DNA from: an uncultured Oscillospiraceae bacterium
GTDB taxonomy: Bacteria > Bacillota > Clostridia > Oscillospirales > Ruminococcaceae
Direction: 5' to 3'
Length of the DNA: 14,899 bases
NCBI GenBank assembly: GCA_910587135.1
Contig: CAJULF010000064.1
Coordinates: forward strand, 1 to 14,899
The position numbers and the translations under genes were made by a program. Each line of letters begins with the position of its first letter. Position 1 is the stretch's first letter. Below the pieces are notes generated by a model that had not been told where the DNA came from, did no database searches, and was given only the letters and a program-made list of their open reading frames with translations. This document shows positions 6,692-14,256 of the stretch, in pieces.

Positions 6692-8134
6692 TCATTCTCT
6701 CTCAATAACCCCGATAGGCGCAAGGTTTTTCCAGCCGTCAAACAACTCTGTAATTCGCTTGTAATATCCCTTTTTGAAGAACGCGCACTTTGCAAGATCG
6801 CTGCCCAGCTTCTCACCCGTAAACGCCATAGCAAGAGCGCGGCAGCCTCCGACGCAGTATTTGAAGTATTCGCAGACTCCGCATTTAGGGTTTTTATCGG
6901 CGAGGGTCCTGACCGTGGTGCAGACCTCGTCCAGATATTTTCCGTCTTGCAGCAGCGTTTGCAACCCCGAACCGGGGTTGCGGTCATCTGCCTTTATATT
7001 GCCGAGAAGCTCTCCGCGTGCGTCGTATGTTCCCGAGAGCTGCAAGCATGGGTACACATTTCCGTTTGCTGCAACAGCGATCTTTCCGCGGTTTCCGCGG
7101 CACACGGGCAGACTGTCGCGGTATTCGCCCTCGGCACACTCCACGGGACGAACGCGAAACGCTTTTCTAACTGGTAATATCGTCAGAAACTGCCATATAT
7201 CAATATCCATTTTGTGAGGCTTTTTGATATATTCGGCAGCGAATCTGAACATCTCGTCGTAGTATTCGCCAACGTTAAGACAAGCACCGCTCGGACTCCG
7301 GTCATCGCCGGCGTTCTCTTTCCAACGCGGAGATTCCGAGGTGCGGATTATCCGCATTTCGTCAACGCTCATTTCGTCGAGCATCTCTGCCGTCGGAAGA
7401 ACTGCCTCGATATTAAGACGGTGAACATTGGTCTGCGCCCAAACTTCAAAGCCATTCTCTTTGCACAGCCGAATTGCCGAAAGTGCCTTTCCCTCCGCGC
7501 CCTCTTGATTCCGAAGCCAATCGTGATGCCCAATCCCGTCAAAGGATATCTTGATAATGGGAGTGCAGCCGAGAGCTTTCATTCTATCAAGCACAGCTTG
7601 ATCAATAAAATGCCCGTTGGTGTTGATCTCCGCGACATACATTCCGCGCTTGTATATTTCTTCAATTATCTCAAAGAAATTTTTATGAAGCATAGGCTCT
7701 CCGCCCGTGAGGGTAATTGCGTTCAAACCGCATTTCTGCGCCTGCTCCAGCATTGTTTTCGCTTCGTCGAGCGTCCATTCGCTCATAAGCGGTGCATTGT
7801 CGGCAGCGTTAAAGCAATGCAGACAATTATAGTTGCATTTTCCCGTTATCGCGTATTCCATGGCGGGGAAGTAGCGGTTGTCGCAGTTAAGGTGCTTTTG
7901 CCACTCGGAGAGCGTTTCGCCTCTCTTTGCGGGAGCGATAAAGCCCATATTCAAAAATTTTTCCACAAGCGAAGAATATTCCGTAATCTCCGTTTTTCCG
8001 TCGCACTTCAAAAGGAATTCAAACTCGTCCTTTTTAAGACCTTTCGCGTCGCGGACGCCCTTTATGTAGTACGCGTAAGGAACCAGCCGCCACGAACGCA
8101 GCGCGATACCCGAATTTAATATGTAACAGCTCAT
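6692..8134 (-). CDS. Radical SAM/SPASM peptide maturase
   Basis: The 480-residue enzyme has the radical SAM cluster motif CNYNCLHC (C100, C104, C107), the GGEP motif (144-147) and a C-terminal SPASM region rich in Cys: C345, C363, C405, C418, C421, C427, C431 and C450, with CGVCEYFKYCVGGC the clearest part. SPASM domains normally hold two extra iron-sulfur clusters and are common in enzymes that modify ribosomal peptides. Residues about 1-85 look like a small helical/winged domain that could bind a leader peptide (PqqD-like), but this is weak by eye. The gene starts 23 bases after the stop of the precursor at 8158-8469, with AAGGAG ten bases before the ATG. It is therefore the likely modifying enzyme for one or both precursors. 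The chemistry (thioether, carbon-carbon or epimer formation) cannot be told from the sequence. Confidence 0.9.
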   Translation of the reverse strand: MSCYILNSGIALRSWRLVPYAYYIKGVRDAKGLKKDEFEFLLKCDGKTEITEYSSLVEKFLNMGFIAPAKRGETLSEWQKHLNCDNRYFPAMEYAITGKCNYNCLHCFNAADNAPLMSEWTLDEAKTMLEQAQKCGLNAITLTGGEPMLHKNFFEIIEEIYKRGMYVAEINTNGHFIDQAVLDRMKALGCTPIIKISFDGIGHHDWLRNQEGAEGKALSAIRLCKENGFEVWAQTNVHRLNIEAVLPTAEMLDEMSVDEMRIIRTSESPRWKENAGDDRSPSGACLNVGEYYDEMFRFAAEYIKKPHKMDIDIWQFLTILPVRKAFRVRPVECAEGEYRDSLPVCRGNRGKIAVAANGNVYPCLQLSGTYDARGELLGNIKADDRNPGSGLQTLLQDGKYLDEVCTTVRTLADKNPKCGVCEYFKYCVGGCRALAMAFTGEKLGSDLAKCAFFKKGYYKRITELFDGWKNLAPIGVIERE

Positions 8135-8157
8135 AACAGATCTGCTCCTTAAAAAAG

Positions 8158-8469
8158 TTATCCGAGCCTTACATTTCTGCTGTTAATATTGAATACGTTG
8201 AAATCGCCCTCACAGTTGGGATGAGCGGTGCAGTGATCCATCACAATCACCGCGAGATCATTATTTCCGCGATTGTCAAAGGGACATGACTGCCAACCAC
8301 ATCTATTGCACCTGGCGATATAAAACAAGGAATCAAGAACCGCGCCGCCCGCTACTCCGTCGAGCGCGTCATCGGGCAGCGCGCCGCTTAGCGCCTTTCC
8401 CTCCACGGGATTGCTCAGCGCCTTTTTCAAACCGTTTAACTGCAGTTCATTTTTCTTATTGTTTTCCAT
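8158..8469 (-). CDS. Double-glycine peptide precursor with Cys-rich core (substrate A)
   Basis: The 103-residue protein has a hydrophilic leader of about 42 residues ending in LPDDALDGVAGG, which is the pattern cut by C39 peptidases. The leader is short and lacks the Nif11-like helical region of the neighbouring precursor. The predicted core (residues 43-103) has five Cys, at 54, 57, 62, 80 and 86, with C-x2-C-G-W followed later by H79, C80, H83 and C86. This looks like a small zinc-ribbon or treble-clef arrangement. A strong AGGAGG site lies 7 bases before the ATG. The radical SAM gene follows directly. It could be a modified peptide, a metal-binding exported mini-protein, or both. Confidence 0.8.
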   Translation of the reverse strand: MENNKKNELQLNGLKKALSNPVEGKALSGALPDDALDGVAGGAVLDSLFYIARCNRCGWQSCPFDNRGNNDLAVIVMDHCTAHPNCEGDFNVFNINSRNVRLG

Positions 8470-8472
8470 AAT

Positions 8473-8718
8473 TTACCTCCTAATGAAATTCGTTTTTCCT
8501 TTTAAACTAATATAATACGCCCCCTGCGGGTCACCGTATTCTGCCGGAACAACTTTGGACAAATGCTCGTTGATAAAGGTAATAAGCACCTGATTGTCAA
8601 TCGTTCACTCGTTAATAACAAGCTCATTGTACGAAAACATATTCAGTCCGTTGCTGCCCTCCTTGATGAGGTAGTTGTGCGACGCGACCGTATATGTTTT
8701 ATCAGGATCGATCGGCAT
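8473..8718 (-). pseudogene. Relic of a 5'-nucleotidase C-terminal domain
   Basis: The minus strand reads PIDPDKTYTVASHNYLIKEG from 8715, then an asparagine-glutamate pair and an in-frame TGA at 8605-8607. It continues in the same frame with TIDNQVLITFINEHL, a YGDPQGAYYIS stretch, and a stop at 8473-8475. This is the typical end of a UshA/YfkN-type 5'-nucleotidase (5_nucleotid_C domain), including the conserved TYTVASHNY block. The upstream catalytic part is missing: the relic begins five bases after the stop of the precursor at 8721. An ATG at 8718 would give only 37 residues, without a Shine-Dalgarno site of its own, so I do not call it a gene. It shows that peptide genes were inserted into, or replaced, an older gene. 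Confidence 0.7.
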
Positions 8719-8720
8719 AT

Positions 8721-9122
8721 TTATTTTTTGTTCGCGGGATGATTGCATAGCCATAATCCTTTTTCATAGCCCATATAATCACAGTTATTGCATACCCCGG
8801 GAGCTTGAAGGTGCATAAATTCATACGCATGTTTTGAACACCGATGAGAACTCGGGTCAACCTTTTGCCCACAGTATTTGCATGCCCAATTTCCGCAGCT
8901 GTGACCTATCGTTACCACCAATCTTCCATCGCCCTTATAACAGCCGCCGCCTGAGACATTGTCCAGTTCGTCATCCGACAGTTCTCCTGCGGCAGGGTGC
9001 AGCTGCGCAAAATATTGTTTTGCCTCTTCTTCAGTCGCCTCAATACCGTTTTCCTTGGCGATTGCTAACAGTTCTTCCGCTGATTTTGCCTGTTTTGCTT
9101 TCTCGATCAATTCATTGTTCAT
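8721..9122 (-). CDS. Nif11/NHLP-type peptide precursor with eight-Cys core (substrate B)
   Basis: The 133-residue protein begins with a Nif11-like leader (residues 1-60). This has an amphipathic helix region with KAKSAEELLAIAKENG-like character, then ELSDDELDNVSGGG, which is the NHLP leader end with a double-glycine cleavage site near residues 58-60. The predicted core (61-133) has eight Cys at 61, 76, 81, 84, 95, 111, 114 and 126 in C-x2-C pairs, along with His at 74, 93, 98, 104 and 128, so it resembles tandem zinc-ribbon or knuckle motifs. AGGAGG lies 8 bases before the ATG. It is the first intact gene after the two ABC exporters, which is the normal place for NHLP substrates. The core resembles substrate A in its C-x2-C arrangement, so the two could be related products. 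No antibacterial activity is implied by the sequence. Confidence 0.87.
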   Translation of the reverse strand: MNNELIEKAKQAKSAEELLAIAKENGIEATEEEAKQYFAQLHPAAGELSDDELDNVSGGGCYKGDGRLVVTIGHSCGNWACKYCGQKVDPSSHRCSKHAYEFMHLQAPGVCNNCDYMGYEKGLWLCNHPANKK

Positions 9123-9305
9123 GATAAATGCCTCCTATACCTTATTATTTTCGTTGTTGCAAAGCCACAAGTCCTTTTATAGGATATACCTGCGCAGCCG
9201 TTCACACCATTCGGTTTCTCATCGGACATCTCGCCGTTCATGTGAAGCTCTTCAATAAAATTTTCATAACATTTTTTCCGGAATTTTGTTATTTTTTGCT
9301 TTCAT
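9119..9305 (-). pseudogene. Frameshifted NHLP-type precursor relic
   Basis: An ATG at 9305 reads MKAKNNKIPEKM and then stops. If one A is removed from the six-A run (T-run 9272-9277 on the plus strand), the frame continues to 9119 as a 61-residue protein containing FIEELHMNGEMSDEKPNGVN and then GCAG. That block aligns with FAQLHPAAGELSDDELDNVS followed by GGGC of the intact neighbour. Single-base changes would restore SDEELNGVNGGAG. The stop overlaps the start of the next precursor as ATGA. No ribosome site is visible before 9305. I read it as a decayed third substrate; a shorter live reading from the ATG at 9241 (40 residues) cannot be excluded. Confidence 0.45.
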
Positions 9306-9356
9306 TTGTTTATTCGGACAAAAACCGAAAAGGGCAAATAAATTTTAAAAGATTTT

Positions 9357-11558
9357 TCACGTTCCCGGTTTCACCGTATAATCAAGCCTTTGTCTCGCAA
9401 CCAACTCCGCGAAAAAGCCGCCGTTCCGAATAAGTTCGTCGTAGGTTCCGTCCTCGATGATCTTCCCCTTGTCAAGCACAATGATCCTGTCACACTGCCT
9501 TATTGTGGATAGTCTGTGTGCTATTACTATTCTCGTGCATTTCAGCCCGTCCAGCGATTCTGAAACGGTCTTCTGCGTGAGGTTATCGAGCGCAGAGGTT
9601 GCCTCGTCGAACATCAGAATTTTCGGCTTGGGAGCAATCGCGCGGGCGATCATCAGCCTCTGCCGCTGTCCTCCCGAAACGCCGCCCGAGCCCTCGGAAA
9701 TTATCGTGTGCATTCCCATCGGCATACGGCGGATATCCTCGGCGATCCCCGAAAGCTCCGCCGCATGCCACGCATCATCCATTGTGAGCCACGGCGCGGA
9801 GATAGTTATATTCGAGAAAATATCCCCCGAAAACAGCTTACCGTTCTGCATAACAACGCCGATATTGCGTCGAAGCGATTTCAAATCGACGTTGGAAATA
9901 TCCTTGCCGTCGAAGTAGACAGCACCTTTCTGCGGTGTTTCAAAGCCAAGCATAAGCCGCATTAAAGTGGATTTCCCGCAACCCGTAGCGCCGACTATCG
10001 CGACATATTGTCCGGGACGAATTTTCAGCGACATATCGTCCACCACGAGCGGCATATTTTCGTTGTAGCGGAAGGAAACGTTGTTCAGCTCAATGCCGCC
10101 CGAAAGCCGCGTTATCACCTGTTTCCCCTCGGAAATTTCGGGAACCGCCTGTAAGATTGGCTTCACCATATCCATAATCGGCTTTATCTGTGCGACCGTC
10201 AGCGCTATTCCCGCCAGCGACATAAACGCTCCGGACACCGTTCCGTAAACCGTGTTGAACGCATAGTAATCCGCGACGGACACGCCCGATGACACCGCAA
10301 AATAATACATCACAAGCGTTCCGACAAGCGAGATTGCGCTTGAGATTACCGTGTTTATTTTGAGGAACATCGGCGGATCGTAGCTGAGCCGCGCACCATC
10401 CGCGAAGAGATTACCCCACCTCGCGAACGCCCTTTTTTCCGCGCCCGAGAGCTTAATTTTCTGCACTCCCGAAATAAGCGCGTAGGACATTCCGCTTTCC
10501 TTTGAGGAAATTTCCATGCTTTTTTTGCTGATTCTCATCTGCGCAAACGCCGAGATCACCGAGAACGTCACCGTTGCGATCGTGATAATAAGCGACGGTA
10601 CGACCAGCGCGGGAGCGTAAATAAAAATCTGTGATATGTACGCCAGAGAGAAAACCGAGGTAAGACCCGTCGATAAAATCGTCGACACAAGCATATTGCA
10701 AAGCGAGTTGATATACTGCGCTCTCGCGGACAGCTCTCCCGAGCCGTAATTCTTGAAAAACTCGGCGGGCAGCGACATTACGCGCGACATTGTTGCCGCC
10801 TGAACGGATATGTTCATTTTCGTGTTTATCCGCGCCATAATCAGCGATTTTACACCGTTTATCAATAAAGAGCTTATCGTCACGCAAATCATAAAAATTG
10901 TTATTGAAAATAACAATCTGTAACTTTCGCTTTCAATTACCGTTGAAAAAAGCAGGTTATTTAATTTCGGAGAGATCATTCCGATAAGCGTTATGGCGAG
11001 CGTCGAGGCGCCTATTAGCGCGAAATCGGCGGTGGAGAGCGTCCCCAAGATGAACCTAATCAAATCGGGTATACCGAGCTTTTTCTGCGGCAGCGGCTTG
11101 TAAAACGCGATAGCCTCCTCCTCGAAAAGCCCCTCGTTTTTTTTGTTAATTTTTACGCGCTTTCCCATTTTTTCGTCAGTGAACGAGTAGCCCGAAAGCC
11201 CCGTTGGAATTAGCGTGACAACAGCTCCGTCAGCCTTGCGAACGCCGAGCATAGCACCGATTGCGTCCTTGTACCAACCGCGCGAGAGCGTCACTGTTCG
11301 CCGCATGATTCCGTGCGGACGAAGCAGAAATTCAAGCTGCTCGTTGCGGTCTTTGATGCTGTCGGGAATTTCCCGCGTTTTCAAATGATAAAATTTCAGA
11401 ATTTCGTCAAACGCGTTTTTCGCGATTTGCCGCTCATCATTCAGCGCGGCGGAAACGCGGCTTCCCATTACCGCACCCGCTATATTCACAAAGGAGTCCG
11501 CGAAAACATCGTTGTCGTTCTGCTTGCGCTGTTTTATCTGTTCGTCAAACCAACCCAT
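9357..11558 (-). CDS. NHLP-type bacteriocin export ABC permease/ATPase (second subunit)
   Basis: This 733-residue protein has an N-terminal soluble region (about 1-160), six membrane segments in about 170-465, and an ABC ATPase. The ATPase shows Walker A GATGCGKST (523-531), signature VSGGQRQR (627-634), Walker B ILMFDE (647-652) and H-loop H681. It lacks a C39 peptidase domain, which matches the second exporter subunit of NHLP/NHLM loci. That family is often longer, with a larger N-terminal region, so this is a compact member (from memory). The start follows the previous stop by 14 bases with AGGAGG in between. It should form an exporter with the C39-bearing partner; both ATPases look intact, so a heterodimer is likely. 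Confidence 0.9.
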   Translation of the reverse strand: MGWFDEQIKQRKQNDNDVFADSFVNIAGAVMGSRVSAALNDERQIAKNAFDEILKFYHLKTREIPDSIKDRNEQLEFLLRPHGIMRRTVTLSRGWYKDAIGAMLGVRKADGAVVTLIPTGLSGYSFTDEKMGKRVKINKKNEGLFEEEAIAFYKPLPQKKLGIPDLIRFILGTLSTADFALIGASTLAITLIGMISPKLNNLLFSTVIESESYRLLFSITIFMICVTISSLLINGVKSLIMARINTKMNISVQAATMSRVMSLPAEFFKNYGSGELSARAQYINSLCNMLVSTILSTGLTSVFSLAYISQIFIYAPALVVPSLIITIATVTFSVISAFAQMRISKKSMEISSKESGMSYALISGVQKIKLSGAEKRAFARWGNLFADGARLSYDPPMFLKINTVISSAISLVGTLVMYYFAVSSGVSVADYYAFNTVYGTVSGAFMSLAGIALTVAQIKPIMDMVKPILQAVPEISEGKQVITRLSGGIELNNVSFRYNENMPLVVDDMSLKIRPGQYVAIVGATGCGKSTLMRLMLGFETPQKGAVYFDGKDISNVDLKSLRRNIGVVMQNGKLFSGDIFSNITISAPWLTMDDAWHAAELSGIAEDIRRMPMGMHTIISEGSGGVSGGQRQRLMIARAIAPKPKILMFDEATSALDNLTQKTVSESLDGLKCTRIVIAHRLSTIRQCDRIIVLDKGKIIEDGTYDELIRNGGFFAELVARQRLDYTVKPGT

Positions 11559-11572
11559 ATTCCGCGCCTCCT

Positions 11573-13765
11573 TTACTCATTAGTCACAAGCGACGCGTAA
11601 ACTCCGTTTTTCGCGTACAATTCCTCGTGAGTTCCCCGCTCCACCACAATGCCGTTGTCAAGCACGATTATCTCGTCACAGTCGCGAATAGTGGACAATC
11701 TGTGCGCCACCACAATGCAGGTTATCCCACGGTCTTTTATGGATTTCACAACCTCATACTCCGTTTTCGCGTCAAGCGCGGAGGTCGCCTCGTCGAGAAT
11801 GATTATTGTAGGGTCTTGTGCGAGAACGCGCGCAATCTCCATGCGCTGCCGCTGACCGCCCGAGAAATCCTTGCCGCCCTCGGTCAGCCTGTAATTATAG
11901 CCGCCCTCACGCCGCATAATATCCTCATGCAATTGCGCGTCGCGCGCCGCCATTATCATCTCAAAATCCTCGATAGAATTATCCCACATTTTGATGTTGT
12001 TGGCGATAGTGTCCTCAAACAAAATAATGTCCTGATCGACTACCGCGAGAGAGCCCGTGAAAACACTCCTGTCTATCCCGCTTATCGGCTTTCCGTCAAA
12101 CAGAATTTCGCCGCTCCACGGCTTGTACAAGCCCGATATGAGCTTCGATAGCGTGGATTTTCCGCAGCCTGAGGTGCCGACAAACGCAACTCTGCTGCCC
12201 GTTTTCAGCGTTAAATTAAAGTTTCGGATAAGCGGCTCGGCAAGGCGCGAGTAGCCGAACGTGACGTTTTTTAATTCCACATTTCCCGATAATTTATCGT
12301 ACTCCGCGTCCTCGTCCACCTTGTCGTTTTCGTAATTCACGTCGGTCGGGTATTCCATAACGTCCTCGACGCGCTCCATCTGCGTGCGCATTTCCTGTAA
12401 TGTCTGACCCGCCGAAATAAGCGTCTGCATAGGCGCGGTAAACGACCCCAGAAATCCCTGAAACGCCATAATCATGCCCAATGTGAACTCCCCGTTTATC
12501 GTGAAATAAACACCCAAAACAAGCACGGCGGTGTTTGCCAGCGACGACACGAACGATGGTATCATTCCGAGGTACTGATTGAGCTTTTCAAACCGCACCT
12601 GCTGCGTGTTCACGCTTGCTTGATAGCCCGCCCATTTCTCGAAAAATCCGTTCTCCGCGCCGCTCGCCTTGATTGTTTCGATCATCTCGATACCCGCGAC
12701 GGTTGCCCCCGCGAGCTTTCCCGAATCGCGCATCTGCACGCGCGTGATGTTAATTCTTTTTTTTGAAATGATCCGTGAAACGGCGATATTTATCATGATA
12801 GAGCCCAATCCGACAAGCGTCAGCGGAAGACTGTAACGGATCATCACGATCAAATAAAAAAACATCATAATCGTGTTTAGTGCAAGCGGTGCAAACGTCT
12901 TTACGAGTGACTGTGCCAAGGATGCGTTCATTGACTGCCGCTGCTGAATATCTCCCGCCATGCGCTGCGAGAAAAATTCCATAGGCATACGCAGCACTTT
13001 CCACATATATTCCGTGCTGCCGACAACAGATAATTTTCCGTTTATTCTCAGCGAATATACGGTCTGTATCCACTCGACGATTAATTGAACCGCGCTCATT
13101 CCCGCGAACGCAAAAATAAAAGGCATGAACCATTCGGGGTTTGCACCCGTCAGCAGTCTGTCCAGAAAAATTCCTGAAAACGCGGGATCTATGATCCCGA
13201 TAAGAGAGGAAATTACTGTAGTCAAAATTACAAACGCGATCGCCGCGCCCGCGCCTTTTAAGCGCTTTTTCGCAAACAAAACAACGCTTTTCGGCTTGCC
13301 GCCTGGTTCGAAATTCTCCGACGGCTCGAACATCAAACAAATTCCCGTGAACGACTTGTCGAACGTTTCCATAGGCACGGAATAGCTGCCCTTTGCGGGG
13401 TCGTTGAGATACGCCTTATTCCCCCTAAAGCCGTTCAATACCACAAAGTGGTTGAAATTCCAGTGGATAATACAGGGGAACGTTCCGTTTTTCTTGAGAT
13501 CCTCCGTTTCGTAGCGGTAGCCCTTTGCGGTCAGCCCATAGCTCCGCGCCGCCTTGAGGACGTTCTTCGCATTTGAACCGTCGCGCGACACGCCGCAGTC
13601 CGCACGAACCTGCTCAAGCGGTATCCACCTTCCGTAATACGCGAGTATCATGGTAAGCGAAGCCGCACCGCATTCAAGAGCTTCCATTTGCATTACAACG
13701 GGAACTTTTGCCACGCCGTTCTTAATAGGCTGCTTTATTGTTTTCGTACTTGTTTTTGAACTCAT
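11573..13765 (-). CDS. NHLP-type C39 peptidase/ABC permease/ATPase
   Basis: This 730-residue protein joins a C39 peptidase domain (about 20-150), an exporter membrane domain (about 165-460) and an ABC ATPase (about 490-730). Peptidase residues are visible: C32 in ALECGAASLTMI, H106 in NFNHFVVL, D122 in LNDPAKG, and Q26 for the oxyanion hole. ATPase motifs are GTSGCGKST (530-538), FSGGQRQR (634-641), IIILDEATS (654-662) and H688. It should cleave precursor leaders after the double glycine while exporting the core across the cytoplasmic membrane. Length is usual for the family. The gene begins 10 bases after the short HlyD gene, with TGAGG upstream of the ATG as ribosome site. It is the best indicator that this is a peptide export locus. 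Confidence 0.93.
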   Translation of the reverse strand: MSSKTSTKTIKQPIKNGVAKVPVVMQMEALECGAASLTMILAYYGRWIPLEQVRADCGVSRDGSNAKNVLKAARSYGLTAKGYRYETEDLKKNGTFPCIIHWNFNHFVVLNGFRGNKAYLNDPAKGSYSVPMETFDKSFTGICLMFEPSENFEPGGKPKSVVLFAKKRLKGAGAAIAFVILTTVISSLIGIIDPAFSGIFLDRLLTGANPEWFMPFIFAFAGMSAVQLIVEWIQTVYSLRINGKLSVVGSTEYMWKVLRMPMEFFSQRMAGDIQQRQSMNASLAQSLVKTFAPLALNTIMMFFYLIVMIRYSLPLTLVGLGSIMINIAVSRIISKKRINITRVQMRDSGKLAGATVAGIEMIETIKASGAENGFFEKWAGYQASVNTQQVRFEKLNQYLGMIPSFVSSLANTAVLVLGVYFTINGEFTLGMIMAFQGFLGSFTAPMQTLISAGQTLQEMRTQMERVEDVMEYPTDVNYENDKVDEDAEYDKLSGNVELKNVTFGYSRLAEPLIRNFNLTLKTGSRVAFVGTSGCGKSTLSKLISGLYKPWSGEILFDGKPISGIDRSVFTGSLAVVDQDIILFEDTIANNIKMWDNSIEDFEMIMAARDAQLHEDIMRREGGYNYRLTEGGKDFSGGQRQRMEIARVLAQDPTIIILDEATSALDAKTEYEVVKSIKDRGITCIVVAHRLSTIRDCDEIIVLDNGIVVERGTHEELYAKNGVYASLVTNE

Positions 13766-13775
13766 CGGGGCAACC

Positions 13776-14249
13776 TCAATTCAGAACAAACGACATCGGC
13801 GAAACACTCTCCGTCACGATTTCAGCCCTATATGTACCGTCCGTAAGAGTGGAATCAGCCGTTACTTCATAAAGCCACTCGCCCTCGGAAAATCCGCCAA
13901 GGTACAGTAAATATTCGTCCATATCCGCGTTCACGGAAATCGGCTTTGCGGAAATTTCCGAAACGGACAGCACGTTTCCGTCAACGTTTAATTCCATTCC
14001 CGGTTTGATTTTCGCGGCGTTTTCTTCAGCTACAAAGCAAGTAAAAATGCCGTTTTGGGATACTCCCGCTGTAGAAATCTTTGTGTCTAACTTTCCGAAA
14101 ACTCCCCAAACGCACACTCCGATAAGTAAAACGATTACTGCCGCCAATATCATCCAAACGCTCGGATTTGACACGCAAACGTAGTCGTTAAGCTGTTCGG
14201 GAGAGGATACTCGCTCAGTGCTTGATTTGCGAAACAACTGATTTTCCAT
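13776..14249 (-). CDS. Very short HlyD-like NHLP secretion protein
   Basis: The 157-residue protein has a cytoplasmic N-terminus with LFRKSSTERVSSPEQLNDYV, one membrane helix (about 31-51), and an outside domain of about 105 residues. The N-terminal block resembles NHLP-type HlyD secretion proteins, but those normally have about 400 residues with a long coiled coil. The coiled coil is absent here and only a barrel-like segment remains. A reading starting further upstream (14264) begins with TTG, so I choose the ATG at 14249, with GAGGG seven bases before it. It lies between the STAS gene (7-base gap) and the C39 exporter. A single-membrane host would not need a periplasm-spanning adaptor, which fits the short form. 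There is no sign of truncation by mutation. Confidence 0.75.
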   Translation of the reverse strand: MENQLFRKSSTERVSSPEQLNDYVCVSNPSVWMILAAVIVLLIGVCVWGVFGKLDTKISTAGVSQNGIFTCFVAEENAAKIKPGMELNVDGNVLSVSEISAKPISVNADMDEYLLYLGGFSEGEWLYEVTADSTLTDGTYRAEIVTESVSPMSFVLN

Positions 14250-14256
14250 TTTACCC

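Noticed and set aside
7214..8119. Long plus-strand open frame (301 codons) opposite the radical SAM gene
   Set aside because: It is the shadow of a well-supported minus-strand gene; the translation shows no recognisable domain and no ribosome site precedes it.
8605..8718. A live 37-residue peptide gene starting at the ATG at 8718
   Set aside because: The translation is the conserved tail of a 5'-nucleotidase interrupted by a stop, not a precursor; it has no ribosome site of its own.
9313..9329. Short hairpin (TTCGG/CCGAA) as a terminator after the second ABC gene
   Set aside because: The stem is only 5 bp and no T-run follows on the minus strand, so read-through to the precursors is more likely.
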